From assembly GCA_040880045.1 (NCBI GenBank), contig JBBDJF010000089.1, positions 22,742 to 86,741 of the forward strand: a DNA stretch of 64,000 bases, written 5' to 3'. Below are positions 10,861-20,491 of the stretch, in pieces (position 1 is the stretch's first letter; every line of letters begins with the position of its first letter). Below the pieces are notes generated by a model, which ran no database searches, had not been told where the DNA came from, and saw nothing but the letters and a program-made list of their open reading frames with translations. The DNA comes from Sneathiella sp040880045 (GTDB lineage Bacteria > Pseudomonadota > Alphaproteobacteria > Sneathiellales > Sneathiellaceae). Both the position numbers and the translations under genes were made by a program.

Positions 10861-11871
10861 CTAAAAAGGCACGGAGAAACTGATCGCGCCAAATTCATCC
10901 CGGTCGGTCTGGCCCTCGTATTCGCGGGAGCGGAAGACATGGGTGAAGGCAAGCCGCGCTGAACGCAGGGTGATTGCTACGCCAACTTGCGCATCGGCAA
11001 CCAGCGGTTCCTTGTCCACGCTACGGCTGTCCCTGAAGGTGTTACCGTCAAGAAAGATGTTGCGCGCAACGGCCCGGGCATCAAGCCCGGCAAAGAAATA
11101 AAGTCCGACATTATCGGTTTGCTTGAAAAAGCCGGAGCCGGGAAGGCCCGGTTGAATGCGCGGCGGCCCATAGTCATTCGGCAGGTTCCAGCCAAAGCGG
11201 AATGTCGCGCCTGCATTGGCGTAAGTATAGATATTGCCGAGCGCCCCACCGACATGCGGTGTCACATCGACGGATACACCGGCGATTTCCTGTGAGACCA
11301 GTGCCCGCCAGCTCCGCTGATACGTCAGGACCAGTCCGGGCTCATTTCCGAGCTGGGTGTCCCAACCTTGCGGCTTCGGCGAATCGACGATTTTGTGAAC
11401 GAATTCCTGCGATTGCTCGGCGAGGGACGCGGGGCCGACTACACCGAGCTGAAACTGGAGCTGGTCAAGCTGCTTTTCCCCGGTCTCGACTACAATCCCG
11501 ACCGCGCCATATAGCCAACCGGCGTAGGGACGCTGGTCAAGCGGCGGATCAGGGTCGGCGATATCGTTCGGCGTATACATATTCTGGCCGATGGCGTAGC
11601 TGGAACGGACCCTGCCGTCCTCCGGAAAAAACGGCAGCAAGCGCGCGGCTTTGAGCGCCCAGACCGGCGCATAATCGGGCTCCGACATCCACGCAAGCTG
11701 GATGCCGTTCGTATAATCCCGGTCCAGACCGAAGAACAGGTCGTTTTCCAGAACGAACGTAAAGGTGCCTTCATCGGCTTCTTCGGCCTCGATAATCTCA
11801 TTGGCGACCGCGGGAGGGGCTAGTGACGTCAGCAGCCCGGCAGCGAAAACTACGAATCGAAAAAATTTCAT
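10861..11871 (-). CDS. Outer-membrane lipid A deacylase, LpxR family (DUF2219)
   Basis: This 336-residue protein has a signal peptide (cleavage near AVANEI) and ends in phenylalanine, as outer-membrane barrels do. The LpxR active-site block is clear: LENDLFFGLDRDYTNG at residues 41-56, containing the Asn-Asp pair and the Thr-Asn-Gly turn, and a later His in SQEFVHKIVD. LpxR removes the 3'-acyloxyacyl chain of lipid A in a calcium-dependent way. The gene stands alone between the ectoine operon and the lysine pair. The family call is firm, while activity on this organism's lipid A is inferred. Confidence 0.82.
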   Translation of the reverse strand: MKFFRFVVFAAGLLTSLAPPAVANEIIEAEEADEGTFTFVLENDLFFGLDRDYTNGIQLAWMSEPDYAPVWALKAARLLPFFPEDGRVRSSYAIGQNMYTPNDIADPDPPLDQRPYAGWLYGAVGIVVETGEKQLDQLQFQLGVVGPASLAEQSQEFVHKIVDSPKPQGWDTQLGNEPGLVLTYQRSWRALVSQEIAGVSVDVTPHVGGALGNIYTYANAGATFRFGWNLPNDYGPPRIQPGLPGSGFFKQTDNVGLYFFAGLDARAVARNIFLDGNTFRDSRSVDKEPLVADAQVGVAITLRSARLAFTHVFRSREYEGQTDRDEFGAISFSVPF

Positions 11872-12036
11872 CCGGAGGGCTTATCCCTGGATCATGGTGA
11901 TAATATGGTCATGTATATGCGGTTTTGTATCGAAGCTCGTCCGCTTTGTCACGCAGATAGATACCGACCCCCAATTCCGGATTGGCGCGTCAGGCTCCGC
12001 TCAGCCTTGCTTTCTTTGCGGTGCGGGCAGCGTGCT

Positions 12037-13029
12037 TTACGTTTTCACGCCGATGACGGCGACGATATCACCGATCTGGATCAGGCCCGGATAATGCCGC
12101 GCCGACAGAATGCCATCGCGTAAACTGAAATAGTTCATCGGGGAGCGGCCCGTCCGTTCAAAGTCATGGACACGGGCAAGCAGCTGGCCTTTTTCAACGC
12201 GCTCGCCAAGGTCGCAACAGAATTCGAGTAGTCCGCCCGCTTCGCAGGAGATATAACATTCATCATCCGGCATATGAAGACTGATGCTTTCCGATTTTTC
12301 CGGATCCCCCGCCAGGATTTCTGAATGTTTCAGGAAATTCCGGATCCCCCGCTTCGCGATCGATACGGTGTAGGCGCTTGCCGATCCGCCGCCGCCAAGC
12401 TCGGTGGAGACGAAAATCTTGCCCATTTCCTCGGCCGCGCTGTCATACATGCCCGTCGCGTCGACCTCCCGCAGTAGCATGGAGTAGGGGGCGTTGAACG
12501 CCTCCATCGCGGCGACGCATTGTGATTGCTGCTCCGCGTTTGGCAGCACATGCGCGGCGCAAAACGGCACGAAGTCGAGGGTCTTTCCGCCTGAATGCAG
12601 ATCGAGGACGAAATCCGCCATGGGTAGCAATGTCCGCTGGAAATAATCGGCAATTTTCTCGGTGACCGACCCCCTCGGGTTACCGGGGAAAATACGGTTC
12701 ATGTTGCCGCCGTCAATGGGCGAGGTGCGTGATGCCGCGCGGAATGCGGGATAGTTCATCGCCGGCACGATAATCACCCGGCCGGTAATATCCGAGAGTT
12801 CAATTTCGTTCGACAGATTGAAAAGCGCGATCGGCCCCTCATACTCATCGCCGTGATTGCCACCGGTGAGCAACGCCGTCGGTCCGTCCCCGCGTTTCAT
12901 GAGGGTGATCGGGATCATCATGGAGCCCCAGGCCGACCCGTCATAGGAATGGGGCAGCTTCAGATAGCCATGCTGTATACCGTCCTTCTCGAAGTCGATG
13001 GTCGGCGTGATCGGGTTACGGATCAACAT
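12037..13029 (-). CDS. doeB: N-alpha-acetyl-L-2,4-diaminobutyrate deacetylase (ectoine catabolism)
   Basis: This 330-residue zinc hydrolase belongs to the succinylglutamate desuccinylase/aspartoacylase family. It has the metal motif GGNHGDEYEG and a downstream His in LDLHSGGK, with the FMNR-like arginine segment GGNMNRIFPG. DoeB/EutE removes the acetyl group from N-alpha-acetyl-diaminobutyrate, the product of the DoeA enzyme encoded 16 bases upstream. It is the last gene of the eutB-eutC-doeA-doeB run. The subsequent transaminase and semialdehyde dehydrogenase of the pathway are not in the window. Confidence 0.9.
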   Translation of the reverse strand: MLIRNPITPTIDFEKDGIQHGYLKLPHSYDGSAWGSMMIPITLMKRGDGPTALLTGGNHGDEYEGPIALFNLSNEIELSDITGRVIIVPAMNYPAFRAASRTSPIDGGNMNRIFPGNPRGSVTEKIADYFQRTLLPMADFVLDLHSGGKTLDFVPFCAAHVLPNAEQQSQCVAAMEAFNAPYSMLLREVDATGMYDSAAEEMGKIFVSTELGGGGSASAYTVSIAKRGIRNFLKHSEILAGDPEKSESISLHMPDDECYISCEAGGLLEFCCDLGERVEKGQLLARVHDFERTGRSPMNYFSLRDGILSARHYPGLIQIGDIVAVIGVKT

Positions 13030-13045
13030 TTCAAAATCCTGTCTA

Positions 13046-14218
13046 CTAGTTCTTCACAACAAGGGCACGGGGAACATTGGCCAGGCATTCCGGGCCATTC
13101 TCCGTTATCACAATGCTTTCCGTCGTTTCCAGTCCCCAGTCCTGCATCCAGAGCCCGGTCATGAAATGAAAGGTCATACCCGCCTCCAGCACTGTCTTGT
13201 CACCGGGTCGAAGGCTCATCGTACGCTCGCCCCAGTCCGGGGGATAGCTGATACCGATGGGGTATCCCGTCCGGTTATTCTTGATAATGCCATATTTTAT
13301 GAGAACGGCAAAAAACGCGGTCGCGATGTCCTCACAGAGATTGCCCGGTATGGCCACTTCAAGGCCGGCTTCCATGCCCTCCTGCACCGCCTTGTCTGCA
13401 TCGAGGAACTGCTGCGGCGGTTTACCCAGAAATACCGTGCGCGAGAGCGGAACATGATAGCGTCTGTAACATCCCGCAATCTCGAAGAAGGTGCCTTCGT
13501 TGTTCCGCATCGGCTTGTCATCCCAGGTCAGATGCGGTGCGGCGGCATCCGAGCCGGAGGGCAGCAGCGGGACAATCGCCGGATAATCGCCACCAAAGCT
13601 GTCGGCGCCATTGATCCCGGTCGCATAAATTTCGGCCACCAGCCGGTTCTTGTGGATACCCGGTTCGATCACCTCGACGATGCGCTTGTGCATTTCCTCG
13701 ACAATCCGGCCGGCCCGCTTCATATAGACCAGTTCCTGCTCGGATTTGACGGCGCGGCACCAGTTGACGAGGGCGGTGGCATCCTGAAATTTCGCATTCG
13801 GCAGATGGGTCAGAAGCGACGCATAGGCGGCGGCGGAGAAATAGTAGTTATCCATCTCGACGCCGATATGGAGCGTATCCCAGCCTTTTTCCGTGATCAG
13901 CATGCTCAGGAGGTCCATCGGGTGGCGCTCCGTGGACTGGACATAGTGATCGGGATAGTAATGGATATCCTTGTGATTCATGAAGACGGTGCGCTTCGCG
14001 CCATTGCCGTCCTGTTCCCGTCCGTACCAGAGCGGCGGCCCGTCAAGCGACAACAGAACGCATTGATGCACATAGAAGGACCAGCCGTCATAGCCTGTCA
14101 GCCAGGCCATGTTGGACGGATCGGTGACAATGAGAAGCTCTATCCCATGATCCTGCATGGAATGGCGCGCCTTGGCCAGCCGGTCCGCATACTCATCAAG
14201 GCTAAAGGGCAGGTCCAT
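13046..14218 (-). CDS. doeA: Ectoine hydrolase (M24/creatinase fold)
   Basis: This 390-residue pita-bread-fold protein opens the ectoine ring, giving mainly N-alpha-acetyl-L-2,4-diaminobutyrate. It has a creatinase-like N-terminal domain (to about residue 150) and an M24 catalytic domain. The M24 metal-ligand aspartates appear replaced: the usual IDAG is FEIAG and the usual SDITRT is VPLSRT. This agrees with a metal-independent creatinase-like mechanism. It lies between eutC (27-base gap) and doeB (16-base gap), so all are probably on one message. The symbol eutD is used for the same enzyme. Confidence 0.9.
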   Translation of the reverse strand: MDLPFSLDEYADRLAKARHSMQDHGIELLIVTDPSNMAWLTGYDGWSFYVHQCVLLSLDGPPLWYGREQDGNGAKRTVFMNHKDIHYYPDHYVQSTERHPMDLLSMLITEKGWDTLHIGVEMDNYYFSAAAYASLLTHLPNAKFQDATALVNWCRAVKSEQELVYMKRAGRIVEEMHKRIVEVIEPGIHKNRLVAEIYATGINGADSFGGDYPAIVPLLPSGSDAAAPHLTWDDKPMRNNEGTFFEIAGCYRRYHVPLSRTVFLGKPPQQFLDADKAVQEGMEAGLEVAIPGNLCEDIATAFFAVLIKYGIIKNNRTGYPIGISYPPDWGERTMSLRPGDKTVLEAGMTFHFMTGLWMQDWGLETTESIVITENGPECLANVPRALVVKN

Positions 14219-14245
14219 GATACAGTCCCCTGTAAAAAAACAATT

Positions 14246-15238
14246 TCAGCTAATAAAACGGCTTCCCGCCTTTTGGCTCGCCGTGATGCGCACCGCCTTG
14301 GCGGCGATGGCGGTATCCTGGACCCCCATACCCGTGAGATCGCAGATTGTAATCTCGCGCGCTGTTTGCCGTCCGACACTTTCTCCAATAATTACGTCCG
14401 ATAGCTCCGCGAATTTGCGGTCTGCCGATATGACGCCTGTCTCGACGGCACGGCGAAGTTCTCCCTGGGCCATGCATTGCGCATAGCGATCGCAGATATA
14501 GAGATCGGCGGCTGTCAGGACTTCCGGCGCCAGTTCGCCTTTATAGGGCGCATCCGAGCCCATCGCGGTGATATGCTGTCCGGGGCGGATATGCGCCTTG
14601 GTCAAGATGGGTTCGCTCGCCGGGGTCGTCGTCACGATTATATCGCTAATGGCCGCCAGAACATCGAGGGACGGGGCCACCGTCACCTCAATCCCCAGCG
14701 CATCGGCGCATTCACGAGCGCAAACTTCGGCTTTCGCTGGATCCCGCGCCCAGATCACGGCCTTCTCAATGTCCCGCACAAGGGTGAGCGCCCTGAGCTG
14801 CAACCGCGCCTGTGTTCCGGCGCCGACAATCCCCGCCGTTTTCGCATCCTTGCGCGCGAGCCATTTTGCCGCGACAGCTCCGGCTGCTGCTGTACGGATA
14901 TCGGTGAGATAACCATTGTCCAGAAGGAGTGCCTCGACAAGGCCGGTTTGGGCCGCGAAAACCACCATCAGGCCATTGACGCTTGGCAGGCCGAGCTTCG
15001 GGTTATCGAAAAAGCCCGGGCTCATCTTGACAGCGAAGGAGGGGATGCCCGGCACATAGGCGGTCTTGACATCGACCTCGCCATTATACTCCGGAATATG
15101 CATGCTGAGGATCGGCGGCATTTCCACCGCTGTCGTCGCGAGCAGCTTGAAGGCGTTTTCGATGCAGTCGATCGCGTTCATATCGAGTTTTACCGCGTTG
15201 CGAAGCTCGGCTTCATTCAGGATCGTGATTTCAGGCAT
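14246..15238 (-). CDS. eutC: Ectoine utilization protein EutC (ornithine cyclodeaminase/mu-crystallin family)
   Basis: This 330-residue NAD-binding protein of the ornithine cyclodeaminase fold has GIVGAGTQARLQLRAL as Rossmann motif (around residue 135), and GLPSVNGLMVVF and TDIRTAAAGAVAAK typical of the family. In hydroxyectoine-degrading bacteria EutC sits beside EutB and is thought to act on hydroxyectoine-derived intermediates; its exact reaction is not settled. The start used is the ATG at 15238 (MPEITILNE), which overlaps the end of eutB by eight bases. The longer open frame upstream merely shadows eutB. Confidence 0.87.
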   Translation of the reverse strand: MPEITILNEAELRNAVKLDMNAIDCIENAFKLLATTAVEMPPILSMHIPEYNGEVDVKTAYVPGIPSFAVKMSPGFFDNPKLGLPSVNGLMVVFAAQTGLVEALLLDNGYLTDIRTAAAGAVAAKWLARKDAKTAGIVGAGTQARLQLRALTLVRDIEKAVIWARDPAKAEVCARECADALGIEVTVAPSLDVLAAISDIIVTTTPASEPILTKAHIRPGQHITAMGSDAPYKGELAPEVLTAADLYICDRYAQCMAQGELRRAVETGVISADRKFAELSDVIIGESVGRQTAREITICDLTGMGVQDTAIAAKAVRITASQKAGSRFIS

Positions 15239-16247
15239 CGGTGGCCTCCCCTTCCGTTGTCTCGGTCGTGGGATCGACATCCTCGCCGTCGATGATCCGT
15301 TTATGCAGCGCCATATCGATGTTGGAACCGCTGAGGAGGACGACGGTTTTTCCCTGCGGCCTGACCTTCCCGGCCAGCAGGGCGCCAATTCCGACGCTTC
15401 CCGATCCCTCGATAACCTGCTTTTCCTGCCAATAGGCATGGCGGATCGCGGCGGCAATCTCGGCTTCGGTGAGGGTGAAAACCTCATCCACATGTTTCCG
15501 CACGATATCGAAGGTATAGCGGTTTGCGAGCCCGATACCACCGCCGAGGGAATCCGCGAGGGTCGGCACTTCCACCACTTCAACGGGGGCACCTGCCCGC
15601 AAGCTTTCGATCATCGCCGCGCCCCGTTCCATGGAGACGCCGACAATCCTGATCGCGGGATTGGTTGATTTCAACGCAACGGCAATACCGGCAATAAGCC
15701 CGCCACCCGAAAGCGGCACGATCACCGTCTCAAGGTCCGGCAATTCCTCCAGCATTTCAAGGGCGAGCGTGCCCTGGCCGGCGATGATATCCACATGGTC
15801 GAAGGGCGGCAGCATGGTCATGCCATCCTCTTTCACGCGCCGGTTGACTTCCTTCTGCGCCTCATCCTGGGAGCGGCCGGTAATAACGATTTCCGCGCCT
15901 TCACCGCGAATGGCCTCGACCTTGTTTGCGGGGACCAGTTCCGACATGCAGATAATGCAGCGGGTCTCCAGTTGCTTCGCGGCATGGGCAAGGCCGCGCC
16001 CGTGATTGCCGGTGGACACGCCGATCACGCCTTTGGCGCGGGCCTCCGCGGAGAGGGCGCGAATGGCGTTCGTCGCGCCGCGCAGCTTGAAGCTGCCGGT
16101 GATCTGCAGATGCTCATACTTGAGATAGATATCACTACCGACTGCTTCGGACAGCGTCACTGAATGGACGAGGGGCGTCTGGCGGACCATACCGGATATC
16201 CGCTGCCGGGCGCGGCGAATGTCATCAATTGTAATCGCGTCTGACAT
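15231..16247 (-). CDS. eutB: Hydroxyectoine utilization dehydratase EutB (threonine dehydratase-like)
   Basis: This 338-residue PLP enzyme of the fold-type II threonine dehydratase family has PLP lysine Lys54 in GSFKLRGATN, the substrate loop GVSTGNHGRGLA and the phosphate-binding glycine loop VPLSGGGLIAG. EutB is proposed to dehydrate a hydroxyectoine-derived compound so that it joins the ectoine route. It is the first gene of the operon. The 278-bp upstream gap, shared with the divergent acyl-CoA synthetase at 16525, presumably holds the promoter, but I recognise no operator. No EnuR-type regulator is encoded nearby. Confidence 0.86.
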   Translation of the reverse strand: MSDAITIDDIRRARQRISGMVRQTPLVHSVTLSEAVGSDIYLKYEHLQITGSFKLRGATNAIRALSAEARAKGVIGVSTGNHGRGLAHAAKQLETRCIICMSELVPANKVEAIRGEGAEIVITGRSQDEAQKEVNRRVKEDGMTMLPPFDHVDIIAGQGTLALEMLEELPDLETVIVPLSGGGLIAGIAVALKSTNPAIRIVGVSMERGAAMIESLRAGAPVEVVEVPTLADSLGGGIGLANRYTFDIVRKHVDEVFTLTEAEIAAAIRHAYWQEKQVIEGSGSVGIGALLAGKVRPQGKTVVLLSGSNIDMALHKRIIDGEDVDPTTETTEGEATDA

Positions 16248-16524
16248 AGCTTCAACCTGAATCTGTAATATATGAGTTTTATACTACACACGCCATGGGC
16301 GGGATTTGTGCAGCAGCTGGAAAATTCTGTCGACTTCATTTCCTCTTTCCGCCTATGACGAAAAAATCAAGGCATGTCAATGCTTGCGGACGATGCGGAT
16401 GCCAGGTGTCTGCCGGAAATGGTCCGGCTCATTCCCTTTCAAAAAAACAATGTCACTCTGGCGGCCTATGTTATGATCGCCGGAACAAGCGTAAACAAGC
16501 GCGGCATCAGTGGGGGAGATGATG

Positions 16525-18159
16525 ATGAATTTGGAGAAGTTTAACCGGGAATATACAACGGCGGTCAAGGACTATCACATTGATATTCCAGAGGATTTCA
16601 ACTTCGCCTTTGATATCATCGATGACCGGGCCGCGAACCGGGATGGCGCCGCGGTCATTGCGGTTTCCCGCGACGGCGAAACCATCCGCGATATCCGTTA
16701 TTCCGACTATGCGGAGGATTCCGCAAGGCTGGCAAATGCCTTTCTCTCCCTCGGTATATCCAAGGGCGATTTCGGCTGTCTTGTCATTGGCCGCATCCCG
16801 GAATGGTACACGGTGCTGTTCGCCTGCATGAAGGTCGGCGCAATCTCGATGCCGGGGACGAACCTCCTGACCGCGAAGGATATCGCCTATCGTGTGCAGC
16901 GATCCAAGGCGCGGTTTATTGTGGTCACGCCGGAGCATTGCGAAAAAGTCGAGGCTGTGCGCGGCGACTGCCCGACGCTGGAACATTTTATCGTCGTCGG
17001 AGGCACGCATCCGGGCTGGCATTCGCTTGATGAACTGATGGCGAAGGCCTCCCCGACGCTGGATCGCAAGGACGCGCCGCCGACGGTTGCCTCGGACATG
17101 ATGATGGCCTATTTCACCTCCGGCACCACCTCCATGCCGAAAATGGTGCCGCGGGATTTCGGCTATGCGCTTGCCCATGTGGCGACGGCGCTGTTCTGGA
17201 TGGACCTGCGCGACGGTGATGTGCACTGGACCCTGACCGACACCGGCTGGGCCAAGGCAGCATGGGGCCTGTTGTTTCCGCCATTGCTCGCAGGATCGAA
17301 AATCGTGCTTTATGACGGGGAAGGGGCGTTCGATCCGCATTTCCATCTGGACCTGATCAAGCGGCTGAAAGTCTCCACTTTCTGCGCACCGCCGACCGTT
17401 TACCGCCTGTTCGCGCAGCAGGATCTGGGGAAATACGACTTCTCCTCCCTGCGTCGCTCCCTCGGAGCCGGGGAACCGCTCAACCCGGAGGTGATCCGCT
17501 ACTGGCAGAAGCATACCGGCAATGTCATCGCCGATGGCTATGGCCAGACGGAAACGATCAATATCGTTGGTAATTTCCCTGGAATGGAAACCCGGTTCGG
17601 CTCCATGGGCAAGCCGGTACCGGGATTTGATATCGATATCATTGATGACGACGGTAATCGCCAGCCGGATAACGAGGTCGGGCATATCGCAATCCGGACG
17701 GAAGTCGACAGCTGGCCGCCCGGCCTTTTCGATGGCTACTATACCGGCAGCGAACCGGACAGGGAGGCGTTCCGTCACGGCTGGTATTACACCGGGGATA
17801 CCGCGAAACGGGATGCGGACGGCTATATCTGGTTTGAGGGGCGCGCCGATGACCTGATCAGTTCCGGCGCCTACCGGATCAGCCCGTTCGAGGTGGAAAG
17901 CGCCCTTCTGGAACATCCGGAAGTGGTTGAAAGCGCTGTCATCGGCGTTCCCGATGAAACCCGTGGCCAGCTTGTAAAGGCCTATATCATCCTCAAATCA
18001 CCGGAGAAGGCGGGGCCGGGGCTTGTCTCCGATATTCAGGATTTCTGCAAGAACCTGACCGCGCCCTATAAATATCCCCGGCAGATCGAGTTTGTCGACA
18101 GTCTGCCCAAAACAATCTCCGGCAAGATCCGCCGGGTGGAGCTGCGGGGAGAGGGCTGA
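16525..18159 (+). CDS. Acyl-CoA synthetase, medium-chain (ACSM) / benzoate-CoA ligase type
   Basis: This adenylate-forming enzyme of about 544 residues activates a carboxylic acid to its CoA thioester. It shows P-loop YFTSGTTSMPKMVPRD, the ACSM-like TDTGWAKAAWG segment, DGYGQTE, the hinge GRADDLISSGAYRISPFEVE and the catalytic lysine in TISGKIRRVEL. The frame is open from a GTG at 16510, but GGGGGAG at 16512-16518 is a ribosome site six bases ahead of the third of three tandem ATGs (16525), so that start is preferred. It is divergent from eutB and convergent with the sulfatase. The acid substrate is unknown. Confidence 0.85.
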   Translation: MNLEKFNREYTTAVKDYHIDIPEDFNFAFDIIDDRAANRDGAAVIAVSRDGETIRDIRYSDYAEDSARLANAFLSLGISKGDFGCLVIGRIPEWYTVLFACMKVGAISMPGTNLLTAKDIAYRVQRSKARFIVVTPEHCEKVEAVRGDCPTLEHFIVVGGTHPGWHSLDELMAKASPTLDRKDAPPTVASDMMMAYFTSGTTSMPKMVPRDFGYALAHVATALFWMDLRDGDVHWTLTDTGWAKAAWGLLFPPLLAGSKIVLYDGEGAFDPHFHLDLIKRLKVSTFCAPPTVYRLFAQQDLGKYDFSSLRRSLGAGEPLNPEVIRYWQKHTGNVIADGYGQTETINIVGNFPGMETRFGSMGKPVPGFDIDIIDDDGNRQPDNEVGHIAIRTEVDSWPPGLFDGYYTGSEPDREAFRHGWYYTGDTAKRDADGYIWFEGRADDLISSGAYRISPFEVESALLEHPEVVESAVIGVPDETRGQLVKAYIILKSPEKAGPGLVSDIQDFCKNLTAPYKYPRQIEFVDSLPKTISGKIRRVELRGEG

Positions 18160-18194
18160 TCCTCCCCCGCCGTTGAGCCGGGCAGGGCGCGGTA

Positions 18195-20432
18195 TTACTC
18201 GCGCGCCATCTCCGCCTTGCCGACGCCCTCGCCATCGAGGGTTTGTTTTTCCATATGGATAGTGACCTTGCGCAGGAAACCGTCAAACTCGAACGGGGAC
18301 GCATAATCACCGACGGGGTTGCCGCGATCCCGCCCGATATCCAGCCCGGACCAGGAAATCAGCATGAAGAAACCGAGATTGCTCTCGGCGGAGCCGGCCT
18401 CCTCGCCATCGATGGTCAGCGTATAGCGGCTCTGCCCCATTCCCTTGCCCATGCGCGGCTTCTCCTCCGTCGTCAGGCGCGTGACCTTGAGGCCGAGAAG
18501 GCGGCGGCCCGGCGCAACCTTTTTGTCAGAGGTAACGACCACATGCTCGCCGCCGATATTCAGGTCATGGACCAGATAGCCATCCTTCATATAGAGGCTG
18601 TAACCGGATGTCGTGTCGCCATGGGCGATCAGCACGCCGTTGCTGGCCTCGCTCTCGACATCAGCCTCCGCCTCGATCCTATAGTTACGGCTTCGTAAAT
18701 CCGGCGCCACATCGGACGGGATATGGCCGACACCACGATGAAAAACGGCCTTTGTCCGGTGCCCCTGCAGGCGTTCCGCATTCTCCGCAAAGCGCGGGGC
18801 AAAGCGATCATCAAGCGGGAGCACCTTGTTTTCCTTCGCTTCCTTCCACCAGCTGTCGATCATGGCCTTCAGGCGGTCCGGATCCTCCGCCGCCAGGTCC
18901 CGGCTCTCGGAGAAATCCTCGTTGAGGTTATAAAGCTCCCACTGATCGTCCTCGAACGCTGAGCCCATGGGATGAAAGGCAACGGCTTTCCAGCCATCCT
19001 GCCAGATTCCGCGATGGCCGAACATCTCGAAATACTGCGGCTTGGTGCGCGACGGGGCCTCCGGTTTCAGCAGGCTGTCCTTGAAGCTCTGCCCTTCAAT
19101 CGGCTGCTGCTCTATGCCATTGATGGTTTCCGGCGGCTCGATATCCAGAATGTCGAGCAGGGTCGGGACGACATCGGAGCAATGGGCGAACTGATGCCGC
19201 AACTCGCCCTGCACCGGGAGGCCCTTCGGCCAGCTGATAATCAACGGATCGCGGACGCCGCCGCCATGGGTATTCTGCTTGTAGCGTTTAAGCGGTGAAT
19301 TCGCCGCCATTGCCCAGCCATGGGGGAAGTTGGAATGAGTATCGGGTCCGCCGATATCTTCGATCCGCGCAAGCTTTTCTTCCATCGGTTCGGGACGAAG
19401 GTTGAACGGACCCATGGCATTGACGAGGCCGTTGCGCCCGCCTTCCTGACTGGCGCCGTTATCCGACAGAACCAGGATCAGGGTGTTATCCATCTGGCCG
19501 GTTTCTTCCAGAAAATCAATCAGCCGGGCCATATGCCGGTCCGTATGATCCAGCATGCCCGCATAGGCGGATTGCAACCGCGTATAGAGGCGACGCTCGT
19601 CTTCCGTATGTTCGTCCCACGCCTTCACGCCGTCATTACGCGGCGGCATTTCAGCATGTTCAGGCACGATGCCGAGTTCCTTCTGGCGGGCGAGGCGGCG
19701 TTCACGCTCCTTGTCCCATCCGCCTGCAAACATCGAATCATAGCTTTTGATGATGTCCTTCGGGGCCTGATGCGGGGCATGGCAGGCACCGAAGGCGCAC
19801 CAGAGAAGCCACGGATTATCCTCCGTACCTGAATGATGCTCGGCGAGCATGCGAATGGACTGATCGACCAGGTCCTCGGTCAGGTGATAGCCGCTCTCAT
19901 AGTCGCCGGGCGGATCGATATGGGTATTGTCGCGCACCAGCTCAGGCGCGTACTGGTCGGTCTCGGCATCGAGGAATCCGTAGAAACGGTCAAACCCCCG
20001 GCTGAGCGGCCAGCCATCGAACGGTCCGGTCGGTCCGCTTTCACTGAGCGGGTTCACATGCCATTTGCCGATCATGTAATTTCGATAGGCGTGGGGGCGC
20101 AGCATTTCGGCAAGGTTGCCCGCCGATTTCGCGATCTTGCCGCGATAGCCCGGATAGCCGCTGTCGAAATTCGCGAGGCAGCCAACCCCGACGGAGTGAT
20201 GGTTCCGTCCGGTCAGCAGCGATGCCCGCGTAGTCGAGCACATGGCGGTCGTGTGAAAGCCTGTATAACGCACGCCTTTTTCCGCCAGCCTGTCAATGGT
20301 CGGCGTCTTGATGGAAGAGCCGTAGCAGCCGAAATCGGAAAAGCCGACATCATCGAACAGAACCACAAGGATGTTCGGTGCGCCGTCGGGTGCTTTCGCC
20401 GGGGCGGGCCAGTAGGGTTTATATTCTTCCAT
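18195..20432 (-). CDS. Arylsulfatase (cytoplasmic, CSTTR active-site variant)
   Basis: This 745-residue type I sulfatase has the metal-binding start LVVLFDDVGFSDFGCYG, the formylglycine site CSTTRASLLTGR with Cys65, and a C-terminal metal pair in LVLSDNGAS. It cleaves sulfate esters after Cys65 is oxidised to formylglycine. The usual motif is C-x-P/A-x-R; Thr67 replaces Pro or Ala here. There is no signal peptide, so it probably works in the cytoplasm, as alkylsulfatase-like and steroid-sulfatase-like members do. A C-terminal domain of about 200 residues is rich in beta strands. No dedicated maturation enzyme gene is adjacent. Confidence 0.85.
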   Translation of the reverse strand: MEEYKPYWPAPAKAPDGAPNILVVLFDDVGFSDFGCYGSSIKTPTIDRLAEKGVRYTGFHTTAMCSTTRASLLTGRNHHSVGVGCLANFDSGYPGYRGKIAKSAGNLAEMLRPHAYRNYMIGKWHVNPLSESGPTGPFDGWPLSRGFDRFYGFLDAETDQYAPELVRDNTHIDPPGDYESGYHLTEDLVDQSIRMLAEHHSGTEDNPWLLWCAFGACHAPHQAPKDIIKSYDSMFAGGWDKERERRLARQKELGIVPEHAEMPPRNDGVKAWDEHTEDERRLYTRLQSAYAGMLDHTDRHMARLIDFLEETGQMDNTLILVLSDNGASQEGGRNGLVNAMGPFNLRPEPMEEKLARIEDIGGPDTHSNFPHGWAMAANSPLKRYKQNTHGGGVRDPLIISWPKGLPVQGELRHQFAHCSDVVPTLLDILDIEPPETINGIEQQPIEGQSFKDSLLKPEAPSRTKPQYFEMFGHRGIWQDGWKAVAFHPMGSAFEDDQWELYNLNEDFSESRDLAAEDPDRLKAMIDSWWKEAKENKVLPLDDRFAPRFAENAERLQGHRTKAVFHRGVGHIPSDVAPDLRSRNYRIEAEADVESEASNGVLIAHGDTTSGYSLYMKDGYLVHDLNIGGEHVVVTSDKKVAPGRRLLGLKVTRLTTEEKPRMGKGMGQSRYTLTIDGEEAGSAESNLGFFMLISWSGLDIGRDRGNPVGDYASPFEFDGFLRKVTIHMEKQTLDGEGVGKAEMARE

Positions 20433-20491
20433 TTTTTATTACTCCCGTTCGCTTTGCGCGTTAATGATTTTGTGTTGTTTGTGATGCCGGA

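Noticed and set aside
12998..14404. 468-codon open frame opposite doeA
   Set aside because: doeA matches the ectoine hydrolase family end to end, and the antisense translation shows no family motifs.
12037..16247. Ethanolamine utilization (eut) operon
   Set aside because: The products are ectoine and hydroxyectoine enzymes; no ammonia-lyase or microcompartment genes are present, so the shared eut name is a coincidence.
16507..17916. 469-codon open frame opposite the acyl-CoA synthetase
   Set aside because: It is a shadow of a complete, motif-rich ligase gene in a GC-rich genome.
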